DNA of 36,446 bases from the NCBI GenBank assembly GCA_021161425.1, contig JAGHAQ010000120.1, positions 1 to 36,446 of the forward strand, written 5' to 3'. Origin of the DNA: Candidatus Tharpella sp. Its GTDB lineage: Bacteria > Desulfobacterota > Anaeroferrophillalia > Anaeroferrophillales > Tharpellaceae. Of this stretch, positions 9,085 to 18,396 are shown in pieces. How positions within the stretch are numbered: position 1 is the stretch's first letter; the number at the start of each line of letters is the position of its first letter. Made by a program: the position numbers and the translations under genes. Below the pieces are notes generated by a model. It was not told where the DNA came from, ran no database searches, and saw nothing but the letters and a program-made list of their open reading frames with translations.

Positions 9085-10174
9085 ATTTAAGAAGTGTATT
9101 AATAACCAGTTCCTGCTCTTCCCCTTTCAAAAAGGGGTGCATCGGTAGAGAAAAAATCTCGGTCGCGATTTTTTCGGCGACCGGAAAATCACCGGCACGG
9201 TAACCCAAATCCACAAAAGCCGGCTGTAGATGCAGAGGTATGGGATAGTGAATAGCCACCGGAATCCCGGCTTCCTGCAGGCCGGCAACAACCTCATCCC
9301 GTTTTTGCGAACGCAACGAATATTGGGCAAAAACCGAAACACAAGCAGAGGCTACTTGAGGAGTTATAAAATGGTCAGCCAGGGCTGAATTATAACGGGC
9401 TGCTACCTGAATACGCTGGCTTATCTCATCGGGAAAATGAACCAACTTTGCCAACAGGATGGCGGCCTGCAACGTATCAAGACGGCTGTTACAGCCGATC
9501 ATCTCATGATAATAACGCTTTCTCTGGCCATGATTTCGGAGACAACGCAAGCTTTCGGCGGCTTCCGCATCAGCTGTAAAAAGCATGCCGCCGTCACCAT
9601 AACAACCTAAGGGTTTGGCGGGGAAAAATGAGGTTGCGGCGATATCGCCGAAACTGCCGCAATTGCTCCCCAGGCGGGCGGCGCCCAACGATTGAGCCGC
9701 ATCTTCAATAAATTTCAAGCCATGCTTTGCAGCCACTTTTTCTATCTTTTCATAAGCTGCTGGATGGCCGTAGAGGTCGACCGCAATAATCGCTTTTGTG
9801 GACTCGGTAATCGCAGCCTCCAACAGATCTGGATCAAGATTGTAGGTATCTTCTTCGATATCGACAAAAACCGGCCGGGCTCCGGCCAAAGCAATGGTCT
9901 CGGCGGTAGCGATAAAAGTAAATGGGGTGGTGATAACCTCATCACCGGAACCGATTCCTAAAACCATCAGGGCCAGCTGCAGGGCATCGGTCCCCGAGGC
10001 GCATGCGACCGCGTGTTCGACACCAACAAAATCGGCCAAGGCCTCTTCGAGCTCCTGCACTTGAGGGCCATTAATAAACTGGGCCGATGCGGTCACTTCT
10101 TTGATAGCAGTATCAATCTCCGCCTGGTAGGCACAATACTGCGCTTTAAGATCAATAAATTGCATAAAATCCAC
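9071..10174 (-). CDS. DegT/DnrJ/EryC1/StrS-family PLP aminotransferase
   Basis: ACASGTDALQLAL, EDAAQSLGA, SFFPAKPLGCYGDGGML (PLP lysine), NHGQRKRYYHEMIGCNSRLDTLQAAIL. Confidence 0.93.
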   Translation of the reverse strand: MDFMQFIDLKAQYCAYQAEIDTAIKEVTASAQFINGPQVQELEEALADFVGVEHAVACASGTDALQLALMVLGIGSGDEVITTPFTFIATAETIALAGARPVFVDIEEDTYNLDPDLLEAAITESTKAIIAVDLYGHPAAYEKIEKVAAKHGLKFIEDAAQSLGAARLGSNCGSFGDIAATSFFPAKPLGCYGDGGMLFTADAEAAESLRCLRNHGQRKRYYHEMIGCNSRLDTLQAAILLAKLVHFPDEISQRIQVAARYNSALADHFITPQVASACVSVFAQYSLRSQKRDEVVAGLQEAGIPVAIHYPIPLHLQPAFVDLGYRAGDFPVAEKIATEIFSLPMHPFLKGEEQELVINTLLKSVQS

Positions 10175-10192
10175 CTTTATTTTAGATTGGTT

Positions 10193-10876
10193 TTACCCTT
10201 TTTTCATTTCAGCCAGAAAGGTTGTCATCTTCTCCGCAGCTTTTGCGACCTGCGGCAGAACCATTTGATAGTTACTCTCATACTCAGTTACCAGATCGTC
10301 GCCGCCGATATCTGTAACCCCTCGTAAAACCAGGGCCGGAATCCCCATTCTACGAGCAACCCGGACGATTGAAGCCCCCTCCCAGTCGGCAGCGACGGCC
10401 TGATACTGAGCAAAAAGACCCTCTCTAATCTCAACGGTATCAGCATTACGATCGGCGGAAGCCAATGGACCAATTTTAAGACCGGAAAAACAGCGACTCA
10501 GCTCGGACAACAGTGAGGCATCACAATCGGTCGTCGGTACAGCTTTATGTTCACTCGTAAAATCGTATTCGATAACCTGTGAAGCAAGTACCAGATCGCC
10601 GACTACAAGTTCCGGATCAAGAGCGCCGCAAGAGCCGAAATTAAAGACCAGATCGACCTCGAAACGATCGATCAACATCTGCGTGGTAGCTGCCGCCATG
10701 ACCTTACCGAGGCCGGAAGTCGTAGCGATAACCTCTTTGCCCGCAAAACTGCGGCAGTAAAAGCTACGCCCGGCGATCTTTTCTTGACGCCAGTTCCCTG
10801 AGGCCAGTAGAGGCTGTAATTCATGCCGCAGGGCGGTAATTAGGGCAAGGTGTGAAAACATCAAAAAAAACCTCAA
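10193..10876 (-). CDS. MTA/SAH nucleosidase-like phosphorylase superfamily protein
   Basis: ALITALRHELQPLL, TSGLGKVMAA, FNFGSCGALDPELVVGDLVLA, AADWEGASIVRVARRMGIPALVLRGVTDIGG. Confidence 0.8.
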   Translation of the reverse strand: MRFFLMFSHLALITALRHELQPLLASGNWRQEKIAGRSFYCRSFAGKEVIATTSGLGKVMAAATTQMLIDRFEVDLVFNFGSCGALDPELVVGDLVLASQVIEYDFTSEHKAVPTTDCDASLLSELSRCFSGLKIGPLASADRNADTVEIREGLFAQYQAVAADWEGASIVRVARRMGIPALVLRGVTDIGGDDLVTEYESNYQMVLPQVAKAAEKMTTFLAEMKKG

Positions 10877-10894
10877 CCAAAAAAGAGTAAGCGA

Positions 10895-12040
10895 TTAAGA
10901 AACATGACCCTTGTCAGTATAACGATAACAACACTTATCGAGCCAATGACTTAACTCCTGGTTGTCGGCCGGGGCAAAACCAAAGGTATCCCGCCAGAGG
11001 TATTGATCCTCCATACAAAAATAGATAAAGACGTCCGGCGCATAACGCCTGATTTCAGTCACCAGAAAACGGTAGAGTTGGCGGCGGATGGCACTGAAAT
11101 AGCGCTGTTTGCCATCAATTCCACGAATAAATTCACCGGCGGTTATATTGGTCTGCGGATGATTGGCCTTAAGTACCTCTTTGACCTGGGGCATGAAACG
11201 AAAAGCGCCAATCGAGATCCAGATAATATCATCCCCTTTAAGATGAGTAAAGATAGAAGCTACGGTCTGCCGGTACTCATCCTGCCAGCCGGTAAAATAG
11301 AGCAGCGGATCAAAATGGAGCCCGATTCGGTAGCCGCGTTGACGACATAAAACGGCAGCCGTCAAGCGCTCTTCAATGGTTGCGGCATGCCCCTCCTCTT
11401 TTTTGCATACCCGAGGTGCATTCAGACTCCAGGAGACAATCGTCTCGCCGATCTCACCCGGATAATCGAGCAGGCCGGCAATTGCGACACTCTTGGTTTT
11501 CAATTCGAGCACGGCATTTTTTGCGCGCCCGAAATAATCGAGTAGTCGTGGTGCCAGGTCGGTCAGGGGATCCATAAAAAGACTGTCGGTAAACTCTCCC
11601 GTACCGATACGGTAGAAAACCCCCGGACGCTCAAGTTCACGATCAAGTTCGGCAAAGGCGTCGTCAAGATTGACAAACTGGGTAATAAAAGGATTATTGA
11701 GATAACCCTGGAGCACGCAATAACTGCAGCCGATATTACACCCCAGACCAAGATGGAGAATCTGATAGAGACAGCAACGATAACTCTCGGCAGTTCCGGG
11801 ACAGGCTTTAAGGAAGCGACCACGATGAAGGCCTAAGAGCAGGGTTGTATGAGGACTGAATTGCTGGCTTAAACGAACAAGATTTTCACTGCTTGGACGC
11901 TTAATGACAACAACTTCAGCATTGGGCAGACGACCGAGAATCGACTCCGTCAAAGGATAGCCCGAAGCCTCATCTTCGACCAACACCGTCGTCGGACGAA
12001 AGAGGGAACGAGAATATTTATCCACGTTGACAGAGCTCAT
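10895..12040 (-). CDS. Spore-photoproduct-lyase-like radical SAM protein
   Basis: CX3CX2C radical-SAM motif (CNIGCSYCVLQGYLN) in an SPL-like context (ELKTKSVAI; RIGLHFDPLLYF; WISIGAFRF). Confidence 0.8.
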   Translation of the reverse strand: MSSVNVDKYSRSLFRPTTVLVEDEASGYPLTESILGRLPNAEVVVIKRPSSENLVRLSQQFSPHTTLLLGLHRGRFLKACPGTAESYRCCLYQILHLGLGCNIGCSYCVLQGYLNNPFITQFVNLDDAFAELDRELERPGVFYRIGTGEFTDSLFMDPLTDLAPRLLDYFGRAKNAVLELKTKSVAIAGLLDYPGEIGETIVSWSLNAPRVCKKEEGHAATIEERLTAAVLCRQRGYRIGLHFDPLLYFTGWQDEYRQTVASIFTHLKGDDIIWISIGAFRFMPQVKEVLKANHPQTNITAGEFIRGIDGKQRYFSAIRRQLYRFLVTEIRRYAPDVFIYFCMEDQYLWRDTFGFAPADNQELSHWLDKCCYRYTDKGHVS

Positions 12041-12968
12041 CTATCTCTTCCAGATCTACCGAAGTAAGCTTGCTACAGATTTTTTCCCAATCTTTAGAAC
12101 CTGTGAAGATGAAACTCAAACGATAATCGCCGCCCTCGAAATCGGGCGGGGGATCGAGATGCAGATTGGCGGGCCAGGAAAATTTCTCCTGGCGAATAGC
12201 AAACTCCCGGCGAGCCGCTGTCAGATGGGGATAGAGCAAGGCTTTGAGATGGCCGCGCAATAATTCGACATCGATGCCGCCACCCTCACTAAGAGCGGCT
12301 TTTCGAGCCGCAGACAAAAATTCGAGCGCGGAGACTTCATCACGGCGAGCCAAATCATCCAGCCGGCTGACGACTTCACGTAATTTATTGCGCCGTAACC
12401 CGGTCTCTTCAACCAGGTCTATCAAAGCAGCCTTCTCACCTGTTGACCACTCCCTGATAAGATCAACCGTTTCCGCATCGACACTGCCAGCGGCCAGCAA
12501 ATCACGTAGTTTCCAAGGAAATCCGGCAATCGCCTGACAACGTTGCCTGAAACGCGGCCGCAAAGGAAGTTTTAAGGCCGGCATAATCTCTTTCTCAAGC
12601 TCATCTACAGCAAAGATATTTAAAGCCGCAACATAGATATCTGCCGTCTCTACCAGGTTAAACTCACGAAGCGCCAGATTATCCCAGAGGGCTCGCCGAA
12701 AAAGTTTCTTAAGATTGCTGTTTTCGACCAGATAGAAAGAAATTTTTTCGGCCCCGTCAGTTAATTTTCTGACAACCTCAAGGCGCCGCCGCCCGCAGAC
12801 AATATTGAATCCCCTATCCCCGGCTACCAGTAATGGGGGCTGCAAAAGACCAACATTTGCGATCGAGCTCTCGAGAGGGGCCGGCAGCAACCCATAAGAG
12901 AAGGGAAAAGTCCGATCATCAAAATCGATGTCGGCCAGATAACAACTGCTGATATTGACGCTATTCAT
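12018..12968 (-). CDS. ParB-like N-terminal domain protein
   Basis: SIANVGLLQPPLLVAGDRGFNIVCGRRRLEVVRKL matches the ParB/Spo0J N-terminal signature; 23-nt overlap with the radical SAM gene. Confidence 0.78.
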   Translation of the reverse strand: MNSVNISSCYLADIDFDDRTFPFSYGLLPAPLESSIANVGLLQPPLLVAGDRGFNIVCGRRRLEVVRKLTDGAEKISFYLVENSNLKKLFRRALWDNLALREFNLVETADIYVAALNIFAVDELEKEIMPALKLPLRPRFRQRCQAIAGFPWKLRDLLAAGSVDAETVDLIREWSTGEKAALIDLVEETGLRRNKLREVVSRLDDLARRDEVSALEFLSAARKAALSEGGGIDVELLRGHLKALLYPHLTAARREFAIRQEKFSWPANLHLDPPPDFEGGDYRLSFIFTGSKDWEKICSKLTSVDLEEIDELCQRG

Positions 12969-12971
12969 AAA

Positions 12972-14609
12972 CTATTTAACTTTCTGACTGTAACACTGCC
13001 CATCTTCAAGCACCGTATCAATCAACCAATTTTCATCGTCAAGTTCAGGGTAGTCGATATTATAGTGCAGACCACGACTCTCCTTACGATACAGGGCCGA
13101 GGTAATTATCAGGTCGGCAACCACAGCGATATTACGGAGTTCTAAAAGGTCGACCGATAGGGCCTGGTCCCAGTAGAACTCATGTAGTTCATGGGCGAGG
13201 GAATCAATACGCCGCTTAGCCCTTAAAAGACGTTTATGGGAGCGCACAATCCCGACATAGTTCCACATGAAGCGACGGATTTCGTCCCAATTCTGGGTAA
13301 TCACCACCTTCTCATCCGGATCATTTTTATGGGTATAGCGCCAATCCGGAAATTTGGGCAGATTTAACGGTTTTCGAGAATGTTCTTTTTTAATATCGGC
13401 GGCCGCTAAAGTGCTGTAAACCACTGCTTCCAAAAGCGAGTTGCTGGCCAGACGGTTAGCACCATGCAGACCGGTACAGGCAACCTCACCGGAAGCGTAG
13501 AGGCCCGGCAACGAAGTTCGTCCTCGCTTATCAACCTGGACTCCACCGCAAAGATAGTGGGCCGCAGGAACCACGGGAATCGGCTCTTTGGTGATATCGA
13601 TCCCGAGTTTGAGACAGGTGGAATAGATCAAAGGAAAGCGATTTCTAATAAAATCCGCCGGCTTAAAACTGATGTCGAGAAAAACACAGTCGTCACCACC
13701 CGTTTTCATCTCAAAATCGATCGCCCGGGCGACAATATCCCGAGGTGCAAGTTCTTTACGCTTATCATAGGAAGCCATAAAGGGCGAGCCATTCTTAAGT
13801 TTCAAGATTGCCCCTTCACCGCGCACCGCTTCTGAAATGAGAAAATTTTTCACCACCGAATGATAAAGACAGGTAGGATGGAATTGAAAAAACTCCATAT
13901 TGGCAACTTTGGCCCCAGCCCGATGCGCCATGGCAACCCCGTCTCCGGTAGCAATATCGGGATTGGTCGTATAAAGGTAGACCTTACCGACCCCGCCGGA
14001 GGCCAAGACAGTCGCTCCGGCAACAAAAGCATGAACCCGGCCACTGGCCCGATCAAGAGCGTAAGTCCCCCAACAGTAATCATCTTTACGACTAGCTTCG
14101 AGCCATTTATGCGCCGTCAGCAGATCGATAGCCGCCATATCTTCCCAAAGCACAATATTTTCATGCTCCCGACAGCGGGCCACCAACACCTCTTCTATCT
14201 CACGCCCGGTCCAATCGGCCGCATGGAGAATCCGGCGCCGGGAGTGACCACCTTCACGGGCGAGATCGTAACCTGTTGCAGAATCAGGGTTACGGCTGAA
14301 AGAGACCCCCAAAGAGATCAGCTCTTTAAGAGCTTCCGGTCCCTTTTTGACCACCAGATCAACCACCTCGCGATGACCAAGCCCGACCCCGGCCCGCATC
14401 GTGTCTTCAACATGCCCGGCAAAAGAGTCCGCCGCATCGAGTACCGCCGCAATCCCGCCTTGGGCCAGATTAGTATTGGTATCGGTCTCCTTTTTCTTGG
14501 TAATAACATGAACCAGTCCGGAATCGGCCATCTGCAAAGCAAAAAAGAGCCCGGCAATACCGCTGCCCAAAACCAGAAAATCGCTTTCGTGAAAAGTAGT
14601 CATGGGCAT
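12972..14609 (-). CDS. nadB: L-aspartate oxidase
   Basis: VLGSGIAGLFFALQMA, NTNLAQGGIAAVL, REGGHSRRRILHAADWTGREIE, HPTCLYH, YLCGGVQVDKRGRTSLPGLYASGEVACTGLHGANRLASNSLLEAVVY. Start placed at MPMTTFHESDF. Confidence 0.94.
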   Translation of the reverse strand: MPMTTFHESDFLVLGSGIAGLFFALQMADSGLVHVITKKKETDTNTNLAQGGIAAVLDAADSFAGHVEDTMRAGVGLGHREVVDLVVKKGPEALKELISLGVSFSRNPDSATGYDLAREGGHSRRRILHAADWTGREIEEVLVARCREHENIVLWEDMAAIDLLTAHKWLEASRKDDYCWGTYALDRASGRVHAFVAGATVLASGGVGKVYLYTTNPDIATGDGVAMAHRAGAKVANMEFFQFHPTCLYHSVVKNFLISEAVRGEGAILKLKNGSPFMASYDKRKELAPRDIVARAIDFEMKTGGDDCVFLDISFKPADFIRNRFPLIYSTCLKLGIDITKEPIPVVPAAHYLCGGVQVDKRGRTSLPGLYASGEVACTGLHGANRLASNSLLEAVVYSTLAAADIKKEHSRKPLNLPKFPDWRYTHKNDPDEKVVITQNWDEIRRFMWNYVGIVRSHKRLLRAKRRIDSLAHELHEFYWDQALSVDLLELRNIAVVADLIITSALYRKESRGLHYNIDYPELDDENWLIDTVLEDGQCYSQKVK

Positions 14610-14852
14610 GCTATAACATAAAAATCGCCACCATGAAAGTAGTAACCTCAAGGGTTGTACATAAAAATATGGATTGACTCTTATCCGTGATTATGATCTT
14701 AACCAGATAGGTTGATAAAGGAATTAATGACAACGATCGCTAGGGTTATATCTATCTGAACCGACCAGCCACAACTTCCTTGATTTTTCCTCACCATTAT
14801 GCAATCTTGAAAGATCTTTTCCACACACTGACTTCCAGGGAGACAGATTTTT

Positions 14853-15056
14853 ATGGAGTGCAAACAAACCGTCAACATCGAAAACTGCAACTGCAGTTAT
14901 GAACCCTGTTCACGCAAAGGCATATGTTGTGACTGCCTGCGCTACCACCTGAAAAACCGCCAGCTTCCCGGCTGTTGTTTTCCGAATGACGCGGAAAAAA
15001 CCTTTGATCGCTCTTTTACCCATTTTGCCCGCCTGGTTCAGGAAAACTGGGTGTAA
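14853..15056 (+). CDS. Small Cys-rich protein, DUF6485-like
   Basis: 67-aa ORF with patterned cysteines (MECKQTVNIENCNCSYEPCSRKGICCDCLRYH...LPGCCFP); SD-like CAGGGAGA upstream. Confidence 0.72.
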   Translation: MECKQTVNIENCNCSYEPCSRKGICCDCLRYHLKNRQLPGCCFPNDAEKTFDRSFTHFARLVQENWV

Positions 15057-15066
15057 ACGTCAAACA

Positions 15067-16359
15067 TTGAATTTCCTCTTCTATTTTTTCATTCTGATCT
15101 CTTTTCTGGTCGCGGGCTGGCGCCAGCTCACCTGGGTGCCCGTGGCCGGAGTTCAGGAGCCGTTGACGGCGCTGACCGCAACCATCGTCAGCACGGCCGG
15201 TGATGCGGTTCAATTGGCCCTCGGTCTGGTGGGGGTCATGGCACTCTTTCTTGGCCTCATGAAAGTCGCCGAGGAGGGCGGCCTCTTAAAACTTGCAGCC
15301 CGCGGAATCCGCCCCCTTCTACTGCGCCTTTTCCCCGAAATCCCGGCTGATCACCCGGCCATGGGCGCCATGGTCATGAATATGGCCGCTAACCTGCTGG
15401 GCCTCGGCAATGCAGCCACGCCTTTCGGAATCAAGGCGATGCAGGAGCTTGAAACCTTAAATCCGGAACCGGGTACGGCAACCAATGCGATGGCCCTTTT
15501 TCTGGCTATCAACACCTCCAGCATCACCTTACTGCCAACCGGGGTTATCGCCTTAAGGGCCGCTGCCGGCTCGACCAATGCCGCCGGCATCCTTCCGACA
15601 ACTCTCTGCGCCACCCTTTTTTCAACCGCTACCGCCATCTTTTGCGCCAAGCTTCTGGCCCGACTGGGCCGCCGAAAAACTCCAAACCAACCCCTGAACA
15701 AGCCCGGTAAAAAAACGGCGGGCGTACTGGATTTACCATCAACATCTGACGGCCACGACCTCTCATGGTGGAAGTCAATAGCCGTTTTGGGAGGTCTCGT
15801 AACCCTGATTCCCCTGATGGTTATCTACGGACAGAATATTTCCGGCTGGATCGTTCCCGGTCTGATGGTCGCCCTGCTCAGTTTCGGCATCTGGCGCCGG
15901 GTTCCGGTCTATGAAGCTTTTGTCAACGGCGCCAAAGACGGTTTTCAGGTGGCGATCAAGATTATTCCCTATCTGGTGGCGATCATGGTCGCCATCGGCA
16001 TGCTCCGCGGCAGTGGCGTCATGGAGATCGTAGCTGACAGTATCGGCCATTATACGGCAGCCCTGGGAATGCCGGCCGAAGCCCTACCGATGGCGATTTT
16101 ACGCCCTTTGTCGGGCTCCGGCGCCTATGGCATTCTGGCCGCGACCATCAACAATCCGGCCATCGGCCCGGACAGCTACACCGGATACCTGGTCTCAACC
16201 CTACAAGGTTCCACTGAAACCACCTTTTATGTTATGGCTGTCTATTTCGGCGCCGTACAGATTAAAAGAGTACGCCACACCCTAGCCGCCGGCCTGCTGG
16301 CTGATCTTGCTGGAGTTATCGGCGCGATAATAGCCTGCAAAATATTTTTACAACTTTAA
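15067..16359 (+). CDS. SpmA-SpmB-type fusion (nucleoside recognition/Gate domains)
   Basis: MNMAANLLGLGNAATPFGIKAMQELETLNP is SpmA-like; the C-terminal half (KDGFQVAIKIIPYLVAIMVAIGMLRGSGVM...LMAILRPLSGSGAYG...GSTETTFYVMAVYFGAV) is SpmB-like. In-frame TTG at 15067 lies just after the DUF6485-like stop; the track start at 14986 would overlap that gene. Confidence 0.87.
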   Translation: MNFLFYFFILISFLVAGWRQLTWVPVAGVQEPLTALTATIVSTAGDAVQLALGLVGVMALFLGLMKVAEEGGLLKLAARGIRPLLLRLFPEIPADHPAMGAMVMNMAANLLGLGNAATPFGIKAMQELETLNPEPGTATNAMALFLAINTSSITLLPTGVIALRAAAGSTNAAGILPTTLCATLFSTATAIFCAKLLARLGRRKTPNQPLNKPGKKTAGVLDLPSTSDGHDLSWWKSIAVLGGLVTLIPLMVIYGQNISGWIVPGLMVALLSFGIWRRVPVYEAFVNGAKDGFQVAIKIIPYLVAIMVAIGMLRGSGVMEIVADSIGHYTAALGMPAEALPMAILRPLSGSGAYGILAATINNPAIGPDSYTGYLVSTLQGSTETTFYVMAVYFGAVQIKRVRHTLAAGLLADLAGVIGAIIACKIFLQL

Positions 16360-16395
16360 ATAGCGTCACTGACAACAGACCACTGACTAATAATC

Positions 16396-16689
16396 ATGCC
16401 TAACTGGTTCTGGACATTTATGTTGTTTGTTTTCGCCATCCACTTTCTGCTTTTTGCCTGGCTGGCGGTGAAACGAAAACAGCCCTCCTCAGCTTTGGCG
16501 GCGGGTACTTTTTTTCTCCTATTTTTTGCCATCGAGATTCGCCTCTGGCAACCAGAGAGCTACCTCTTAGGGATTCATAGTTACTGGTTTCTAAGAATTC
16601 CGGCTTGGGGGCTGGCCCTGGCCGGGATTTCGCTGGGCTGGCGGCAACGCCGGAGAAAAGATCATGAAAAAAGCCTCACAAAAGAATAG
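16396..16689 (+). CDS. Small membrane protein, 97 aa
   Basis: ORF with three hydrophobic segments between two confident genes. Confidence 0.6.
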   Translation: MPNWFWTFMLFVFAIHFLLFAWLAVKRKQPSSALAAGTFFLLFFAIEIRLWQPESYLLGIHSYWFLRIPAWGLALAGISLGWRQRRRKDHEKSLTKE

Positions 16690-16703
16690 GTAAGGGATAG
16701 AGT

Positions 16704-17444
<741 letters not shown>

Positions 17445-17453
<9 letters not shown>

Positions 17454-17912
17454 GTTGAGCGAATACTGACGGCGGATTGATTGAATCACCTCATCGAGCT
17501 GATGCAGAAAGCGGGATCGATCACGCTTTTGCAGCGGCGGCGGCCCGCCGGTCATCTCTCCTGCACTACGAAGTTCCGCCAACAGGTCCCGAGTCGCAAC
17601 GGCATCACCGATGTTATTTTCCGTGAACAACTTTCCGCTTGAACCAATCACACGTGCACCTTTCTTTAGGCAGCGGCTCGCGAGCAGAATATCAGCGGTC
17701 ACCACTATGTCGTAAAGTTGCACATGGTCGACAATCCAATCATCGGCTGCATCTAATCCGTCCCCGACAACTTCGAGTACAACAGATCGTTCATTCGGAA
17801 TTCTCATCCAGGAGTTGGCCACCAATGTGACATCAAGGTGATATCGGTTTGCGACACGGTAGACCTCCGGTTTGACCGGACAGGCGTCAGCATCGACAAA
17901 GATGTGCAGCAT
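17445..17912 (-). CDS. YaiI/YqxD family protein (UPF0178/DUF188)
   Basis: IFVDADACPVKPEVYRVANRY...DAADDWIVDHVQLYDIVVTADILLASRCLKKGARVIGSSGKLFTENNIG. Start placed at MLHIFVDADAC. Confidence 0.92.
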
Positions 17913-17964
17913 ACAGAAATCCCTCATCATCAATCCCGGGTCTTGTCCGGGTGCAGCCAAAGAA

Positions 17965-17996
17965 AAAAGCGTCCCAATATTATCTGGAACGCTTTT
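17965..17996 (-). terminator. Intrinsic terminator downstream of the dodecin gene
   Basis: AAAAGCGTCCCA (17965-17976) / TGGAACGCTTTT (17985-17996), one G-U-type mismatch, with an A-run on the left giving a minus-strand U-tract. Confidence 0.7.
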
Positions 17997-18026
17997 ACTT
18001 ACGAAAACATAAATTAAAAAATATCA

Positions 18027-18236
18027 CTAATCGTTAAATCTGAATGATATCCTTAATTTTGTCCGATAGGTAACAATTACCCCCTCTTCAATTTTCAGGT
18101 CTTGCTCAACTACTTCGGCAATCCTGAGTTCCTCCAAGGATTTGGATGCCCTGGTAATGGCTTGTTTAGCTGCATCTTCCCATGATTTACTGCTTGTACC
18201 GATAATTTCGATAACCTTATAAACACTGTCGCCCAT
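18027..18236 (-). CDS. Dodecin family flavin-binding protein
   Basis: VYKVIEIIGTSSKSWEDAAKQAITRASKSLEELRIAEVVEQDLKIEEG...YRTKLRISFRF matches dodecin; AGGAGG Shine-Dalgarno upstream. Confidence 0.93.
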   Translation of the reverse strand: MGDSVYKVIEIIGTSSKSWEDAAKQAITRASKSLEELRIAEVVEQDLKIEEGVIVTYRTKLRISFRFND

Positions 18237-18293
18237 AAAACCTCCTGTTTCTAAAGGGTTAGAAAACTACCATACTTACGAGCATGTTTTTAG

Positions 18294-18330
18294 AACATAA
18301 TCAAAATCTGGTTAAAAGTCAAATTTTGAC
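18294..18330 (-). promoter_or_regulatory. Sigma-70-like promoter of the dodecin gene with palindrome over the -35
   Basis: Minus strand reads TTGACT - 17 nt - TATGTT. The 13-nt palindrome GTCAAATTTTGAC (18318-18330) overlaps the -35. Confidence 0.6.
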
Positions 18331-18396
18331 GGCGAAATAGAAGGTATTTTAAAAAATAATGATAGATTGGGAAAAAAAGTATTCTCTAGAAATTTC

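Noticed and set aside
9071-10174. DegT-family aminotransferase as part of a surface-glycan cluster
   Set aside because: No glycosyltransferase, epimerase or other sugar-nucleotide gene is nearby in the window, so a pathway claim is unsupported.
13860-14621. 253-aa plus-strand ORF opposite nadB
   Set aside because: Fully antisense to a confident nadB; low-complexity composition rich in Pro/Arg/Gly, no family motif. Typical shadow ORF of GC-rich codon usage.
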